From Phycisphaerales bacterium (GTDB lineage Bacteria; Planctomycetota; Phycisphaerae; Phycisphaerales; UBA1924), in contig JAJVHS010000045.1 in NCBI GenBank assembly GCA_022072615.1, forward strand, positions 62,001 through 126,000: a DNA stretch of 64,000 nucleotides. The letters are read 5' to 3'. The notes beneath the pieces were generated by a model, which made no database searches, was not told where the DNA came from, and was given only the letters and a program-made list of their open reading frames with translations. The translations under genes were made by a program, and so were the position numbers. This document shows positions 10,108-19,441 of this stretch, in pieces; positions within the stretch are counted from its first letter, which is position 1, and each line of letters opens with the position of its first letter.

Positions 10108-11162
10108 TCGGTCGTCGCGGAAACCGGAAGAACAACCGGATCAAACAGGTAAAGCATCGGTGCGAGCATGCCTAAATCGCAGCTTGATGTACTGCCGACG
10201 GGTCCGCTCCATTTCCACGGATGGAGAGTCAGGACACGCTGCTGACCCGAACCCGTCGACGGCAGTATGTACAGATGAACGCTCGCCAGCAAACCCGGTC
10301 GGAATGCGACCACTTCGCCCAGGTCGCATGCCGGCACTCGGTAGGTGTTTCGCCAGCGATGAAACGTGAGCCCATTGGTGTCGGCCGTGATCGCAGTCAC
10401 GGGCCCGCCGTTCAGCACATCGAGGACGGTTACGCTCGCCATCACTGCTGTGATCCCCGAGAGGATGACAATGATCACGGCGCGCGCGTCGGACAGAACA
10501 GCCTGCTGCACAATCCACGACTGGAACGCCTGCCATGTCAGCACCGTTGCAATCACGCAGCCAAGTGCTTTGACCCCGAGCATCGAGACAATCCACTCGT
10601 ACCGATTCACCCATCGAAATGACCCGCGTTCGCAAAGATGCCGGTCGCATGCCGCGAACGTTGCGCTCGACGGCATCAGCGATGGGGAGACTTTGCAGGC
10701 ACCGAGCACCGCCTTCAGACCCGAACGTACTTCGCGCACCGTGGCCGCTGACTTCCCAAGAAGAATGCGCCATGACCGGGCCCGGCCATTGAGCAGCACA
10801 TGAATCGGACCACCGTCCTTGGTGCGCCACGGCTGCAAGTCCGGTGCGATACCTGCGATGCGGGAGCCGGCGAGACAGCGCCGAATGGCGAGATGCGATT
10901 CGACCTCGACATTCCTGCGTGACGCTCGAACCCGAAAGTCAACGAACAACAGCGATCCCAGAATGCCGATGCCCATGATGATGCCAAGCAGGCCAGCGAT
11001 GATCTGGTCAATTCTTCGAGAACCGGAGACAACCGCACCCGCAAGAACAGCACTTCCCGCGCCGCAGAAGGCGGCGGCCGTCAACGTCACCACAATGATG
11101 AGTCCCCAAGGTCGGCGAGGCGGGCCCCACTCAAATCTTGCATGACCCTCCGGGTGCACCAT
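10080..11162 (-). CDS. Hypothetical membrane protein (361 codons including stop)
   Basis: Start ATG at 11162 (MVHPEGHARFEWGPPRRPWG); four hydrophobic segments; 4 nt downstream of uvrC stop; 3' end overlaps convergent MFS gene. Confidence 0.6.
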   Translation of the reverse strand: MVHPEGHARFEWGPPRRPWGLIIVVTLTAAAFCGAGSAVLAGAVVSGSRRIDQIIAGLLGIIMGIGILGSLLFVDFRVRASRRNVEVESHLAIRRCLAGSRIAGIAPDLQPWRTKDGGPIHVLLNGRARSWRILLGKSAATVREVRSGLKAVLGACKVSPSLMPSSATFAACDRHLCERGSFRWVNRYEWIVSMLGVKALGCVIATVLTWQAFQSWIVQQAVLSDARAVIIVILSGITAVMASVTVLDVLNGGPVTAITADTNGLTFHRWRNTYRVPACDLGEVVAFRPGLLASVHLYILPSTGSGQQRVLTLHPWKWSGPVGSTSSCDLGMLAPMLYLFDPVVLPVSATTDQEVFVSAS

Positions 11163-11166
11163 CCCC

Positions 11167-12816
11167 TCACTCCTCCTCGAGCGTCTTCTTCCGCCGCAGG
11201 ATGTGATGGTAATGCTGCGCAAACCGGTGCGCCTCGTCGCGGATCGCCTGGAGCAGCTTGAGGCCCAGGTTCTCGCGCCCGAGCCGGATCGGCTCGGATG
11301 CACGCTGGACGTACACCAGCTCTTCCTTTTTCGCCAGCGAGACCACCATCGGCGGCTTGACCTGGAGCTGCTCGAACGCCTCGAGCCCGGCGTGGAGCTG
11401 GCCCAGGCCGCCGTCGATGAGGATGACGTCGGGGTAGAGCTCGTGGCCCGACCCCGCCTCGCGGTAGCGGCGGCTGACCACCTCGCGGATGCTGTTGTAG
11501 TCGTCGTTGATGGGGATGCGCGGCTCGGCGGGGACGCCGCCGATCGTCGGCGCGTGGAACACGGGGCTGAAGGGGTCGAGGCTGCCGGGCTCGGCCGCGT
11601 CGTCGCTCGCCGGGCCCGAGCCCGCGGCCTTCTCACGCGCCGTCGCGCCGGTTTCCTCGATGATCTCCGCTCGCCGGGCGGCGCCCGCTCCGCCGGTGCG
11701 GATCCGGTAGCGCCGGTACTCGCTCTTGAAGGGACGTCCGTCGATGAAGCAGACCTTGCTGCCCACCGTCTCGCCGCCCTGCAGGTGCGCGATGTCGATC
11801 CCCTCGATGCAGCGGATGGGGTCGTCGAGCCCCAGGGTCTTCTGGAGCGACTTGAGCGCCCGGCCCGGATCGACGTACGCGATCTCGGTCTCGGGCTGCC
11901 AGCCGTCGGAGCGGCTTGCCCGTTCATCGAGCTTCTCGATGGCCCGGATCTGGTCGCGCAGCGCGGCGGCCCGCTCGAATCTGAGCTGAGCGGCCGCCTC
12001 TTCCATCTCGCGCTTCATCTCGCGGATGATGGTGGTGCGCTTGGTGCCCAAGAATCGGACGAAGTGATCGACGTCCGCGGCGTAAGCCTCCCTGGTCACC
12101 TTCGCCGCGCACGGCGCGGTGCACTGGTTGATGGCGTACAGCAAGCACGGGCGGAAGTAGCGGTTCTTCTCGTCACCGTCGATGATGTCGAGTTTGCAGG
12201 TGCGGAACTTGAAGACCCGCTGGAGGAGCTGCACCGCCTCGCGCAGCGCGCCCGCGTTGGCGAAGGGGCCGAACACCCGGGCCCCGCGCATCTCCGCAGC
12301 GACCCCGCCGCCCTCGTCGATGCCCGTGGGGTTGCGGGTCACGAACACCCGCGGGAAATCCTCCTTCTGCGTCACCACCAGGTACGGGAAGGTCTTGTCG
12401 TCCGTCAGGCGGACGTTGAACCTCGGGTGGATGTCCTTGATGAGCCGGTTCTCGGTGAGCAGCGCCTCCCACTCGCCCTCGCACTCGAGGATCTCGAAAT
12501 CGTGCACGACCCCGAGCATCGGCTGCTTCTTGAAACCCAGGTCCGCGGAGGGCACGAAGTAACTCGACACGCGGTCGCACAGCCGAGCCGCCTTGCCCAC
12601 GTACACAACCACGCCCTTGGCGTCCTTCATGAGGTACACGCCCGGGCGGTCGGCGAGGTTCCGGGCCTTCTTCAGCAGCCGCTGCAGGCGCACGGTGTCC
12701 GACTCGGTCCCCCACGCGGGCGGGGTCTCCGCTGACAAAAAACCCTCCGCGTCCGGAGCGGGCAGGTCGGGATCATCGCGTTGCGAGGGCACCGTGTGGA
12801 TTGTACGGACCGCCAT
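11167..12816 (-). CDS. uvrC: Excinuclease ABC subunit C, lacking the C-terminal HhH domain
   Basis: DRPGVYLMKDAKGVVVYVGKA (GIY-YIG), CTAPCAAKVTREAY, UVR motif, DVILIDGGLGQLHAG; ends RDEAHRFAQHYHHILRRKKTLEEE*. Confidence 0.93.
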   Translation of the reverse strand: MAVRTIHTVPSQRDDPDLPAPDAEGFLSAETPPAWGTESDTVRLQRLLKKARNLADRPGVYLMKDAKGVVVYVGKAARLCDRVSSYFVPSADLGFKKQPMLGVVHDFEILECEGEWEALLTENRLIKDIHPRFNVRLTDDKTFPYLVVTQKEDFPRVFVTRNPTGIDEGGGVAAEMRGARVFGPFANAGALREAVQLLQRVFKFRTCKLDIIDGDEKNRYFRPCLLYAINQCTAPCAAKVTREAYAADVDHFVRFLGTKRTTIIREMKREMEEAAAQLRFERAAALRDQIRAIEKLDERASRSDGWQPETEIAYVDPGRALKSLQKTLGLDDPIRCIEGIDIAHLQGGETVGSKVCFIDGRPFKSEYRRYRIRTGGAGAARRAEIIEETGATAREKAAGSGPASDDAAEPGSLDPFSPVFHAPTIGGVPAEPRIPINDDYNSIREVVSRRYREAGSGHELYPDVILIDGGLGQLHAGLEAFEQLQVKPPMVVSLAKKEELVYVQRASEPIRLGRENLGLKLLQAIRDEAHRFAQHYHHILRRKKTLEEE

Positions 12817-12875
12817 GAATCGGGCGTTGATACCATGATTGCACAACCGGGTTGAATGATGTGAAGGAGGATCGC

Positions 12876-14099
12876 ATGCTCGTAGGTCTGTGCATCCCCG
12901 TCCTCGCGGCACTGCTCGCCCTGGTTTCACCCGGTGCGGCGGCGACCGACCGCTTCTTCCCCGATATTCGGGCCACGTCGCCAGACGGCAAATACATCCT
13001 CGATGCCAAGTCACCCATGAACGCCGACCCGACCAAGCGGCACGCGTTCCAGAAGGATTTCACCTACACCCTCAGCGATGCGAAGGGCGCCACGCTCTGG
13101 CAGTTCAAGCAGGGCGAGGGGGACGCGTCGCCGGTCGAAGCCTGGGTTCACGATTCGGGGTGGGTGGTCGTCCGCACCGGGTGGGACGAGCTGCTCGCGT
13201 GCAACCCCGCGAACGGCAAGATCACCGGGAAGGTCTCCATCCTTGACCAGTTCTCCAAGGAGGACCGCGACAAGCACGTGAGCATGTCGACGGCCGGCCC
13301 GATCTGGGCCGAGTCGTCGCGGTGGTACTTCCGGCACATCGAGGGTTCGCTGTGCTTCGTGGTCCGTGCGCACTGGGGCGCCCGTGTCGTGCTCGAACTC
13401 GCGTCCGGGCGCGTGATTGCGGATGGTGGATCGACCAAGGCGAGCACGCAGGCTGCCGAGCACGCCTGGATCATCGACCAACTGAAGCAGCACCTGCCGC
13501 TCATGCTCAGGCCGGATGTCAACGAGTGCACACGGGCCGAGCAGGATTTGATCCGGGAGACCTGCACTGCCATCGACCTTGCCGGCCGCGAAGGGCTGAA
13601 GGAGGCCGTGCCGACGCTAATCGAGCTCGAAAAGAGCGTGTACGCCGGCGAGAGCGGTCTGATCCCGGTCTTTTTCGGCAGCAAAAAGTTGGATGAGGGG
13701 CTCATCGACCCGTTCAGCTATGGCAAGTACACGGCGCGTGCCAAGGCCCGCGCCGCCCTGCGCCGACTCGGAACTGTTCCTTCGGACCTGCCGGTGTTCG
13801 CCTTTTGCCGCCGCGTCAACGGGAAGTCCGAGTATTACGAACCCCAGGCCGCGACAGAGCCGCGCCGCGACGCGCTGCAGCGCATCGTGCCCGGGATGAC
13901 CCCAGAGCAGGTACTCTCGCTTGTCAACGGCCCCGATGACCTTGTTCGTCCGCAGCGCGATATCGGCTGGGACTACCACGTGGGGCTCGCGGATGGCTAC
14001 ACCCTGCGTGTGATCTGGAAGCAGGAGAACCCGCCCGTCGTGGACCGCGTGGACAAAGTCGTCCCTCCGGCGTGGACGGTCTCGGAAGAACCTGAATGA
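12876..14099 (+). CDS. Hypothetical secreted protein with SmpA/BamE-like C-terminal stretch
   Basis: Signal peptide; AAGGAGG SD before ATG 12876; LQRIVPGMTPEQVLSLVNGPD near C-terminus. Confidence 0.6.
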   Translation: MLVGLCIPVLAALLALVSPGAAATDRFFPDIRATSPDGKYILDAKSPMNADPTKRHAFQKDFTYTLSDAKGATLWQFKQGEGDASPVEAWVHDSGWVVVRTGWDELLACNPANGKITGKVSILDQFSKEDRDKHVSMSTAGPIWAESSRWYFRHIEGSLCFVVRAHWGARVVLELASGRVIADGGSTKASTQAAEHAWIIDQLKQHLPLMLRPDVNECTRAEQDLIRETCTAIDLAGREGLKEAVPTLIELEKSVYAGESGLIPVFFGSKKLDEGLIDPFSYGKYTARAKARAALRRLGTVPSDLPVFAFCRRVNGKSEYYEPQAATEPRRDALQRIVPGMTPEQVLSLVNGPDDLVRPQRDIGWDYHVGLADGYTLRVIWKQENPPVVDRVDKVVPPAWTVSEEPE

Positions 14100-14521
14100 C
14101 CACCATCAGGTCGTTCTCCGAACTGGTCCTCATCGTCGCCGACGTCCCCAAAGCGGCTACGTTTTACCGCGATGTCGTGGGTCTTGTCCCCGCGACCGAC
14201 CCGAACGACGCGTGGGCGTGGTTCTGGGCGGGCCCGCCCGAGAGCCGCCAGCGACTGGCGGTCCACAAGGGTTCGCTCCTGTTTGAGGAGCACTCGCCGC
14301 ATCCGCCCGGGCGGCGCTTCGGCAACATCCACTTCGCGTTCGAGGTCGCGCGGCGCGATCTTGACGCCATGGTGGACCGCGTGCGGTCGCACGGCGTCAC
14401 GACATACGGGCCGACGCGCCTCGAATGGATGAAGGCGCTCTCGTGGTACTTCTATGACCCCGATGGCAACCTCGTCGAGTTCTGGTCGCCCGATGAAGAG
14501 AGCGGCCAGGCGTCGAGGTGA
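14096..14521 (+). CDS. VOC/glyoxalase-fold family protein
   Basis: ELVLIVADVPKAATFYRDVVGLV ... YFYDPDGNLVEFW; 4-nt overlap (ATGA) with upstream gene. Confidence 0.85.
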   Translation: MTTIRSFSELVLIVADVPKAATFYRDVVGLVPATDPNDAWAWFWAGPPESRQRLAVHKGSLLFEEHSPHPPGRRFGNIHFAFEVARRDLDAMVDRVRSHGVTTYGPTRLEWMKALSWYFYDPDGNLVEFWSPDEESGQASR

Positions 14522-14572
14522 CAACGCGTCGAGACAGCAATCGGCACAGGTCGACCGAGGCGAATCGCGACC

Positions 14573-15544
14573 TCAATATCCCATGTCTTCCGATGCCTTG
14601 ATCGCCGCGGGGATTGCCACCGCGAGCACGATGCCCGGCAACACCGCGGAAGTGGCGCCTCGAAGCACGCCCCGCCACAGCCCGCCGACTCGGCGCAGCA
14701 CCAACGCATCGACGAGCGCCGTGACCACCGGGGCCGCACCCAGGAGCACCGCCATCCACAGCTTGAGCCCGGAGTAATACGCGCCGGAGAATACGACCAC
14801 GATGCCCAGCAGCGCCGCGATTCCGGCGGGCCCGCCCGCGAAGCGCAGCCGGGGCCGGAAGAACGCGACCGCCGTCGCGACGCCGAAGCACGCGGCCAGC
14901 ATCGCCGCGACCTTGCCCAGCAGCAGGCTGTCGGTCGCGGAAAGCGCCTGCGAGAGCATCATCGACCACACCGCGACCACCAGCGGCCCGGACCACGCGG
15001 GCGCCGGTCGCGCCGCGGATGTGTCGATCGATGCGGGGTCGCAGGCCGGGGCCGCAACCTCTCCGCGCCCGAGCCGGTCGAACGCGACCCACGTCAGCGC
15101 ACCGCCGAGCGTCAGGCCTCCGAGCCACGCGACCGATTCCGGCACGGCCCAGGTGCTGCGTGCCAGCTTCCAGCACACGCCCGTGGCGATCGCCGCGCAC
15201 CCGAGCACGCGCACGGCAAGCTGCGGCTTGGCGCCCGGCACGAGCGCGATCAGTACCGTCGCGACCAGGCCCGCCTCGATAGCGACCGCAAACCAATCCG
15301 TCGACTGCCGGGGCGGGATCGACCATCCGCCCGCCTTGGACGCCCACAGGCCGACGAGCATCGCCGCGGCAATCGCGATCCCGGTGCCCGGATGGAGACG
15401 GCAATCCGGTCGCGGCGATGCCGGCCGGTCCGCCGAAATGGCGCTGCGGCGACGGATCATGTCGAGCGCGGGCACCAGCACCGCCGCGGCCAGCGCCGGC
15501 GCGGGCAGCGCCTTGAGCTGATCGATGATCACCGATGCTTCCAT
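14573..15544 (-). CDS. Hypothetical multi-pass membrane protein
   Basis: 323 aa, many hydrophobic segments, no recognised family. Confidence 0.6.
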   Translation of the reverse strand: MEASVIIDQLKALPAPALAAAVLVPALDMIRRRSAISADRPASPRPDCRLHPGTGIAIAAAMLVGLWASKAGGWSIPPRQSTDWFAVAIEAGLVATVLIALVPGAKPQLAVRVLGCAAIATGVCWKLARSTWAVPESVAWLGGLTLGGALTWVAFDRLGRGEVAAPACDPASIDTSAARPAPAWSGPLVVAVWSMMLSQALSATDSLLLGKVAAMLAACFGVATAVAFFRPRLRFAGGPAGIAALLGIVVVFSGAYYSGLKLWMAVLLGAAPVVTALVDALVLRRVGGLWRGVLRGATSAVLPGIVLAVAIPAAIKASEDMGY

Positions 15545-15668
15545 GCGGTCCCCCGAGTTCTGCCCGCGGCCGGGCTCGGTCGCCCCGCCGCGTTCCGGGT
15601 CGTTGCAGGCAAAGGGGCGTTCGGAGCGGCAGCCCTGAACGCCCGGTGTTCCATGAACGGTGAGTGAC

Positions 15669-16286
15669 TTACTTCGATCCGCCCTCGAGCGAGACGATCA
15701 CGGTCACTTGCTCGCTGAGTCCCTGGGGCATGAAGTTCATGCCGTACTCGCTGCGGTTGATGGTGAACTTCGCCTCGAAGCCCTGGATCTTGCCCTGGCC
15801 GCGCATGCCCGGGCCCTCGCCGGTCTTCTCGATGGGAACCGTCAGCTCCTTCGAGACGCCCTTGAGCGTGAAGGTGCCCGTGGCCTCGAACGTGTTGTCG
15901 CCGGTCTTCGTGATCGACGACGACTTGAAGCTCATCTCCGGGAATTCCTTGGCGGAGAAGAAGTCGGGGCTCTTGAGGTGGCCGTCGCGCTTCTCGTTGC
16001 CGCTGTCGACGCTGTCGGTCTTGACGGTCACGTCGATCGTGCCGCCCTCGGCGATGTTGAACGTGCCCGAGACGTCATTGAAGCGCCCGTACGACCAGGC
16101 CGTGTTGAGGTGCTTGATGCGGTAGAGCACCGAGGAGTGCACCGCATCAACCTGGAACGTGTCGGCCATCGGCGTGCTGCCGGGGGCAGTGCCCGCGGCG
16201 CCGCCGAGGAATCCCGCGGTGCCCGCGGCAAGAAGACCGACCGCCACCGTAACCCCAATCGCTCCAAACCCGCGTCGCGACGTCAT
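15669..16286 (-). CDS. YceI-family periplasmic lipid-binding-like protein
   Basis: DTFQVDAVHSSVLYRIKHLNTAWSYGRFNDVSGTFNI ... GTFTLKGVSKELTVPI ... INRSEYGMNFMPQGLSEQVTVIVSLEG; AGGAG SD. Confidence 0.88.
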   Translation of the reverse strand: MTSRRGFGAIGVTVAVGLLAAGTAGFLGGAAGTAPGSTPMADTFQVDAVHSSVLYRIKHLNTAWSYGRFNDVSGTFNIAEGGTIDVTVKTDSVDSGNEKRDGHLKSPDFFSAKEFPEMSFKSSSITKTGDNTFEATGTFTLKGVSKELTVPIEKTGEGPGMRGQGKIQGFEAKFTINRSEYGMNFMPQGLSEQVTVIVSLEGGSK

Positions 16287-16354
16287 GTGATGCTCCTGGT
16301 TCTATGTGCCATGGTTCTCGTGCGCCCGGCGCATCGCCGGGCAGGGCCGCACGA

Positions 16355-16374
16355 ATACTTGTTGCAACAACTAT
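16355..16374. promoter_or_regulatory. 20-bp MarR-like palindromic operator abutting the yceI -10
   Basis: atacTTGTTGCAACAActat: 9 of 10 symmetric pairs; minus-strand TACGAT at 16373-16378 overlaps its edge. Confidence 0.6.
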
Positions 16375-16470
16375 CGTAGCCGGAACCTCCCGGCCCCGCA
16401 AGAGCGGGCCGCGCCATCCCGGCCGAAAGCCAACCGATCCCCCATCCCGCGCCCCCGCGGCGCGTCCGAT

Positions 16471-17769
16471 TCACACCGCCGCGGGCTCGGCGGAAACAGC
16501 CGGACGTCCCGGTACGGGCGAACTCGACGAACCCTCTGTCACGTAATCGGGCTGGGTGCGATCGATCGCCGCCAGGATGCCCATCGAGAACGCGGTAAGG
16601 ATCCAGCCCGTGCCGCCCGAACTCACCAGCGGCAGCGCGATGCCCTTTGTCGGGCCCAGCCCCGTCACGACCGCGAGGTTGATCAGCGCCTGCAGCGCGA
16701 TCGTCGAGACAAGCCCGAGCGCCACCAGCTTCAGGAACACGTCCCGCTCGCGACGGGCGATCGAAACGCCCGCCCACGTCATCGCGATGAACAGGAAGAT
16801 GACGATCGCGGCCCCCGCGATCCCCAGCTCTTCACAGATCACCGCGAAGAGGAAGTCGGTTCGATCCTCGGGGAGGTACCCGAACTTCTGGAGGCCGTGG
16901 CCCAGGCCCCGCCCGGTGCCTTCACCGCCGGACACCGCGAGCATCGACTGGATCATGTGGTACCCCTTGCCCTCGGGGTCGCTGTAGGGATCCACGAAGC
17001 TGCGGATGCGGTCGATGCGGTACGGGTTGGTCACGATCGCGCCGACCAGGCCGGCCGCCGCGACGGGGATGAACATCAGGAACTGCCACAGCCTGGCGCC
17101 CGCCGCGAGCAGCACCAGCGCCGCCGATCCCGCGATCAGCACGCCCGTTCCCAGGTCCTCGAGCACCACGACGCCCGACACCACCCCCACCGCCACCAGG
17201 GCCGGAACCAGCCCGCGCCAGAACTGGTGAATGAACAGGGCGCGGGTCGCGCCGTACCACGCGATCACGATCACCAGGCACCACTTGACGATCTCGCTGG
17301 GCTGGACGCTGAGCGCATCGCCCAGGCCCGGAATCGGCAGGCGGAGCCACCGGTGCGCACCGTTGATTTCCTTGCCGATGACCGGGGCGTATGCCAGCGC
17401 GGTCACGACCACCAGCAGCCCGCACATCGCCCCGAGCTTCAGCAGGGCACCGCGATCGTTCATGCCCTTGGCCGGGTCGAGCGGGCGGTTCAGCCGCCAT
17501 GCCAGCGTCCGAACGGGGAACAGATACCCAACGCCCATCGCCCCGACCGCCAGGGCCAGGTACACCGAACTGCGCGAGAAGATGATGGATTCGAATGAGA
17601 CCGCGTCGGTCCGCGTGAGCACCGCGGCAGGGTCGGCAGGGCCCGCCCCGGCCTCCAGCGGCGTCGCGGGCACGGCCGCCACCGACATATCCGCCGAATT
17701 GACCATGACCACGCCGATGCACAGCAGCGCGAGCACGCACAGAGCGATGGCCTGTCCCGGGCGGATCAT
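16471..17769 (-). CDS. ftsW: FtsW/RodA/SpoVE family peptidoglycan glycosyltransferase
   Basis: GAHRWLRLPIPGLGDALSVQPSEIVKWCLV, GKGYHMIQSMLAVSGGEGTGRGLG, PEDRTDFLFAVICEELG, PLVSSGGTGWI. Confidence 0.88.
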   Translation of the reverse strand: MIRPGQAIALCVLALLCIGVVMVNSADMSVAAVPATPLEAGAGPADPAAVLTRTDAVSFESIIFSRSSVYLALAVGAMGVGYLFPVRTLAWRLNRPLDPAKGMNDRGALLKLGAMCGLLVVVTALAYAPVIGKEINGAHRWLRLPIPGLGDALSVQPSEIVKWCLVIVIAWYGATRALFIHQFWRGLVPALVAVGVVSGVVVLEDLGTGVLIAGSAALVLLAAGARLWQFLMFIPVAAAGLVGAIVTNPYRIDRIRSFVDPYSDPEGKGYHMIQSMLAVSGGEGTGRGLGHGLQKFGYLPEDRTDFLFAVICEELGIAGAAIVIFLFIAMTWAGVSIARRERDVFLKLVALGLVSTIALQALINLAVVTGLGPTKGIALPLVSSGGTGWILTAFSMGILAAIDRTQPDYVTEGSSSSPVPGRPAVSAEPAAV

Positions 17770-17776
17770 GGAATGG

Positions 17777-17782
17777 ACAGTA
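17777..17782 (-). promoter_or_regulatory. -10 element TACTGT, 7 nt before ftsW ATG 17769
   Basis: minus strand gaTACTGTccattccATG; no SD. Confidence 0.45.
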
Positions 17783-18047
17783 TCGGTCGGAAGCCGCCCG
17801 CGCCTTGCACGGACGTTCCGGCTCGCTCCTGTGAGTCCGCCGCAAAACCCCGCGACACCGGCGTATGACAGCTCGCGATGAACACCGCCCACATCGCCAG
17901 CCGCCGCGATCGTCACGGCGGCAAACGCCCCGCCCCCAGCATGCCGCGCTCTTCCGTCGCTCTCCAACGCTCGCGACACGCCATCCGTGCACAGTGAACC
18001 TCCCTTGTGCCCGATGCCCAACCGCCTGCCGCGTGCTTCCCACTTCC

Positions 18048-18053
18048 TACCCT
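18048..18053 (+). promoter_or_regulatory. -10 element TACCCT, 6 nt before aroC ATG 18060
   Basis: tccTACCCTctgccgATG; no SD. Confidence 0.45.
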
Positions 18054-18059
18054 CTGCCG

Positions 18060-19265
18060 ATGCCCACGCTCAACTACCAGACCGCCGGCGAATCGCACGG
18101 GCCGTCGCTCGTCATCACCGTCACCGGCCTGCCCGCCGGGCTCGACCTCGACGAGGCCTTCATCAACGCCGAGCTCGCTCGCCGCCAGGGCGGCTACGGA
18201 CGGGGCGGCCGCCAGCGCATCGAGCAGGACACCGTGGAATTCCTCGCCGGCGTGCGCCGCGGCAAGGCCATCGGCGCCCCGCTGGTGATGCGCATCGTCA
18301 ACAACGACTCGCGCCTCGACGACCTCGCCAAGACCCCGCCCGTCTACCGCCCGCGGCCCGGACACGCCGACCTCGCCGGCAGCGTCAAGTGGCTGACGAC
18401 CGACTGCCGCGAGACCCTCGAACGAGCAAGCGCCCGCGAGACCGCCAGCCGCGTCGCGGCGGGCGCGGTGGCACGGTGCCTGCTCCGGCCCTTCGGCATC
18501 GAGGCGTTCGGCTTTGTCCGGTCGATCCTCGACGCCGCCACGACCTTCGACGTCACCGAAGACAACTGGCGCTCGCTGGTCGCGAAGCGCGACGCCTCCG
18601 ACACGTACTGCCCAGACGAAGCCGTGACGCAGCGCCAGCGCGAGATCATCCGCCAGGCCAAGATCGACCAGGACACCGTGGGAGGGATCGTCGAGGCGCA
18701 CATCTTCGGCTGCCCGCCCGGCATCGGGTCGAGCATGGACTGGACGACCAAGCTCGATGCCCGGCTCGCGTACGCGATCATGGGCATCCAGGCGTTCAAG
18801 GCGGTCGAGATCGGCCTGGGCCGCGAGTGCGCCTCGCGAACGGGCAGCCGCGTGCACGACCCGATCCGCTACGACCCGAGCCGCAAGAACACGCCCTCGC
18901 TGGGCTTCGTCCGCGACAGCAACAACGCCGGCGGCACCGAGGGCGGCATGACCAACGGCCAGCCCGTGGTCGTCCGCGGAACGATGAAGCCCATCTCGAC
19001 GCTCCTGCGCGGCATGCCGAGCATCGATCTCAACACCAAAGAGGCCCAGATGAGCCAGTACGAGCGCAGCGACGTCTGCGCCGTCTCCGCCGCGAGCGTC
19101 GTCATGGAGAACGTCGCCGCCTTCGAGGTCGCGCGGTGCTTCTGCGACAAGTTCGCCGGCGACTCCATGTTCGAGATCACCCGCAACTACGAGAGCTACC
19201 TCAAGTTCGCGAGGATGCTGCCCCTCGAGCCCCCCGCGATGACGATCGCCGGCAAGGGCGAGTAA
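18060..19265 (+). CDS. aroC: Chorismate synthase
   Basis: LNYQTAGESHGPSLVITVTGLPAG, GRGGRQRIEQDTVEFLAGVRRGKAIGAP, ERASARETASRVAAGAVAR, NNAGGTEGGMTNGQPVVVR. Confidence 0.97.
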   Translation: MPTLNYQTAGESHGPSLVITVTGLPAGLDLDEAFINAELARRQGGYGRGGRQRIEQDTVEFLAGVRRGKAIGAPLVMRIVNNDSRLDDLAKTPPVYRPRPGHADLAGSVKWLTTDCRETLERASARETASRVAAGAVARCLLRPFGIEAFGFVRSILDAATTFDVTEDNWRSLVAKRDASDTYCPDEAVTQRQREIIRQAKIDQDTVGGIVEAHIFGCPPGIGSSMDWTTKLDARLAYAIMGIQAFKAVEIGLGRECASRTGSRVHDPIRYDPSRKNTPSLGFVRDSNNAGGTEGGMTNGQPVVVRGTMKPISTLLRGMPSIDLNTKEAQMSQYERSDVCAVSAASVVMENVAAFEVARCFCDKFAGDSMFEITRNYESYLKFARMLPLEPPAMTIAGKGE

Positions 19266-19441
19266 CCAACGAAAGATCGCGACACGCCGCGTCCGCCAAA
19301 AAGCAGCAAAGGCAGGCGAGCATGCTCGGTATCGCGCGTCTCGATCACTCGGTCTGATCCCGCGGCCCGGGCCTGACAGGTCGACCACTTCCTCCCTCAC
19401 TCGCTTACTCACTGTCCCCTTCCTCGCTCACTCGCTCCGCC

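Noticed and set aside
19380-19441. CTCACTCGCT repeats just upstream of truD
   Set aside because: Two short imperfect copies in a pyrimidine-rich stretch; too weak to call regulatory
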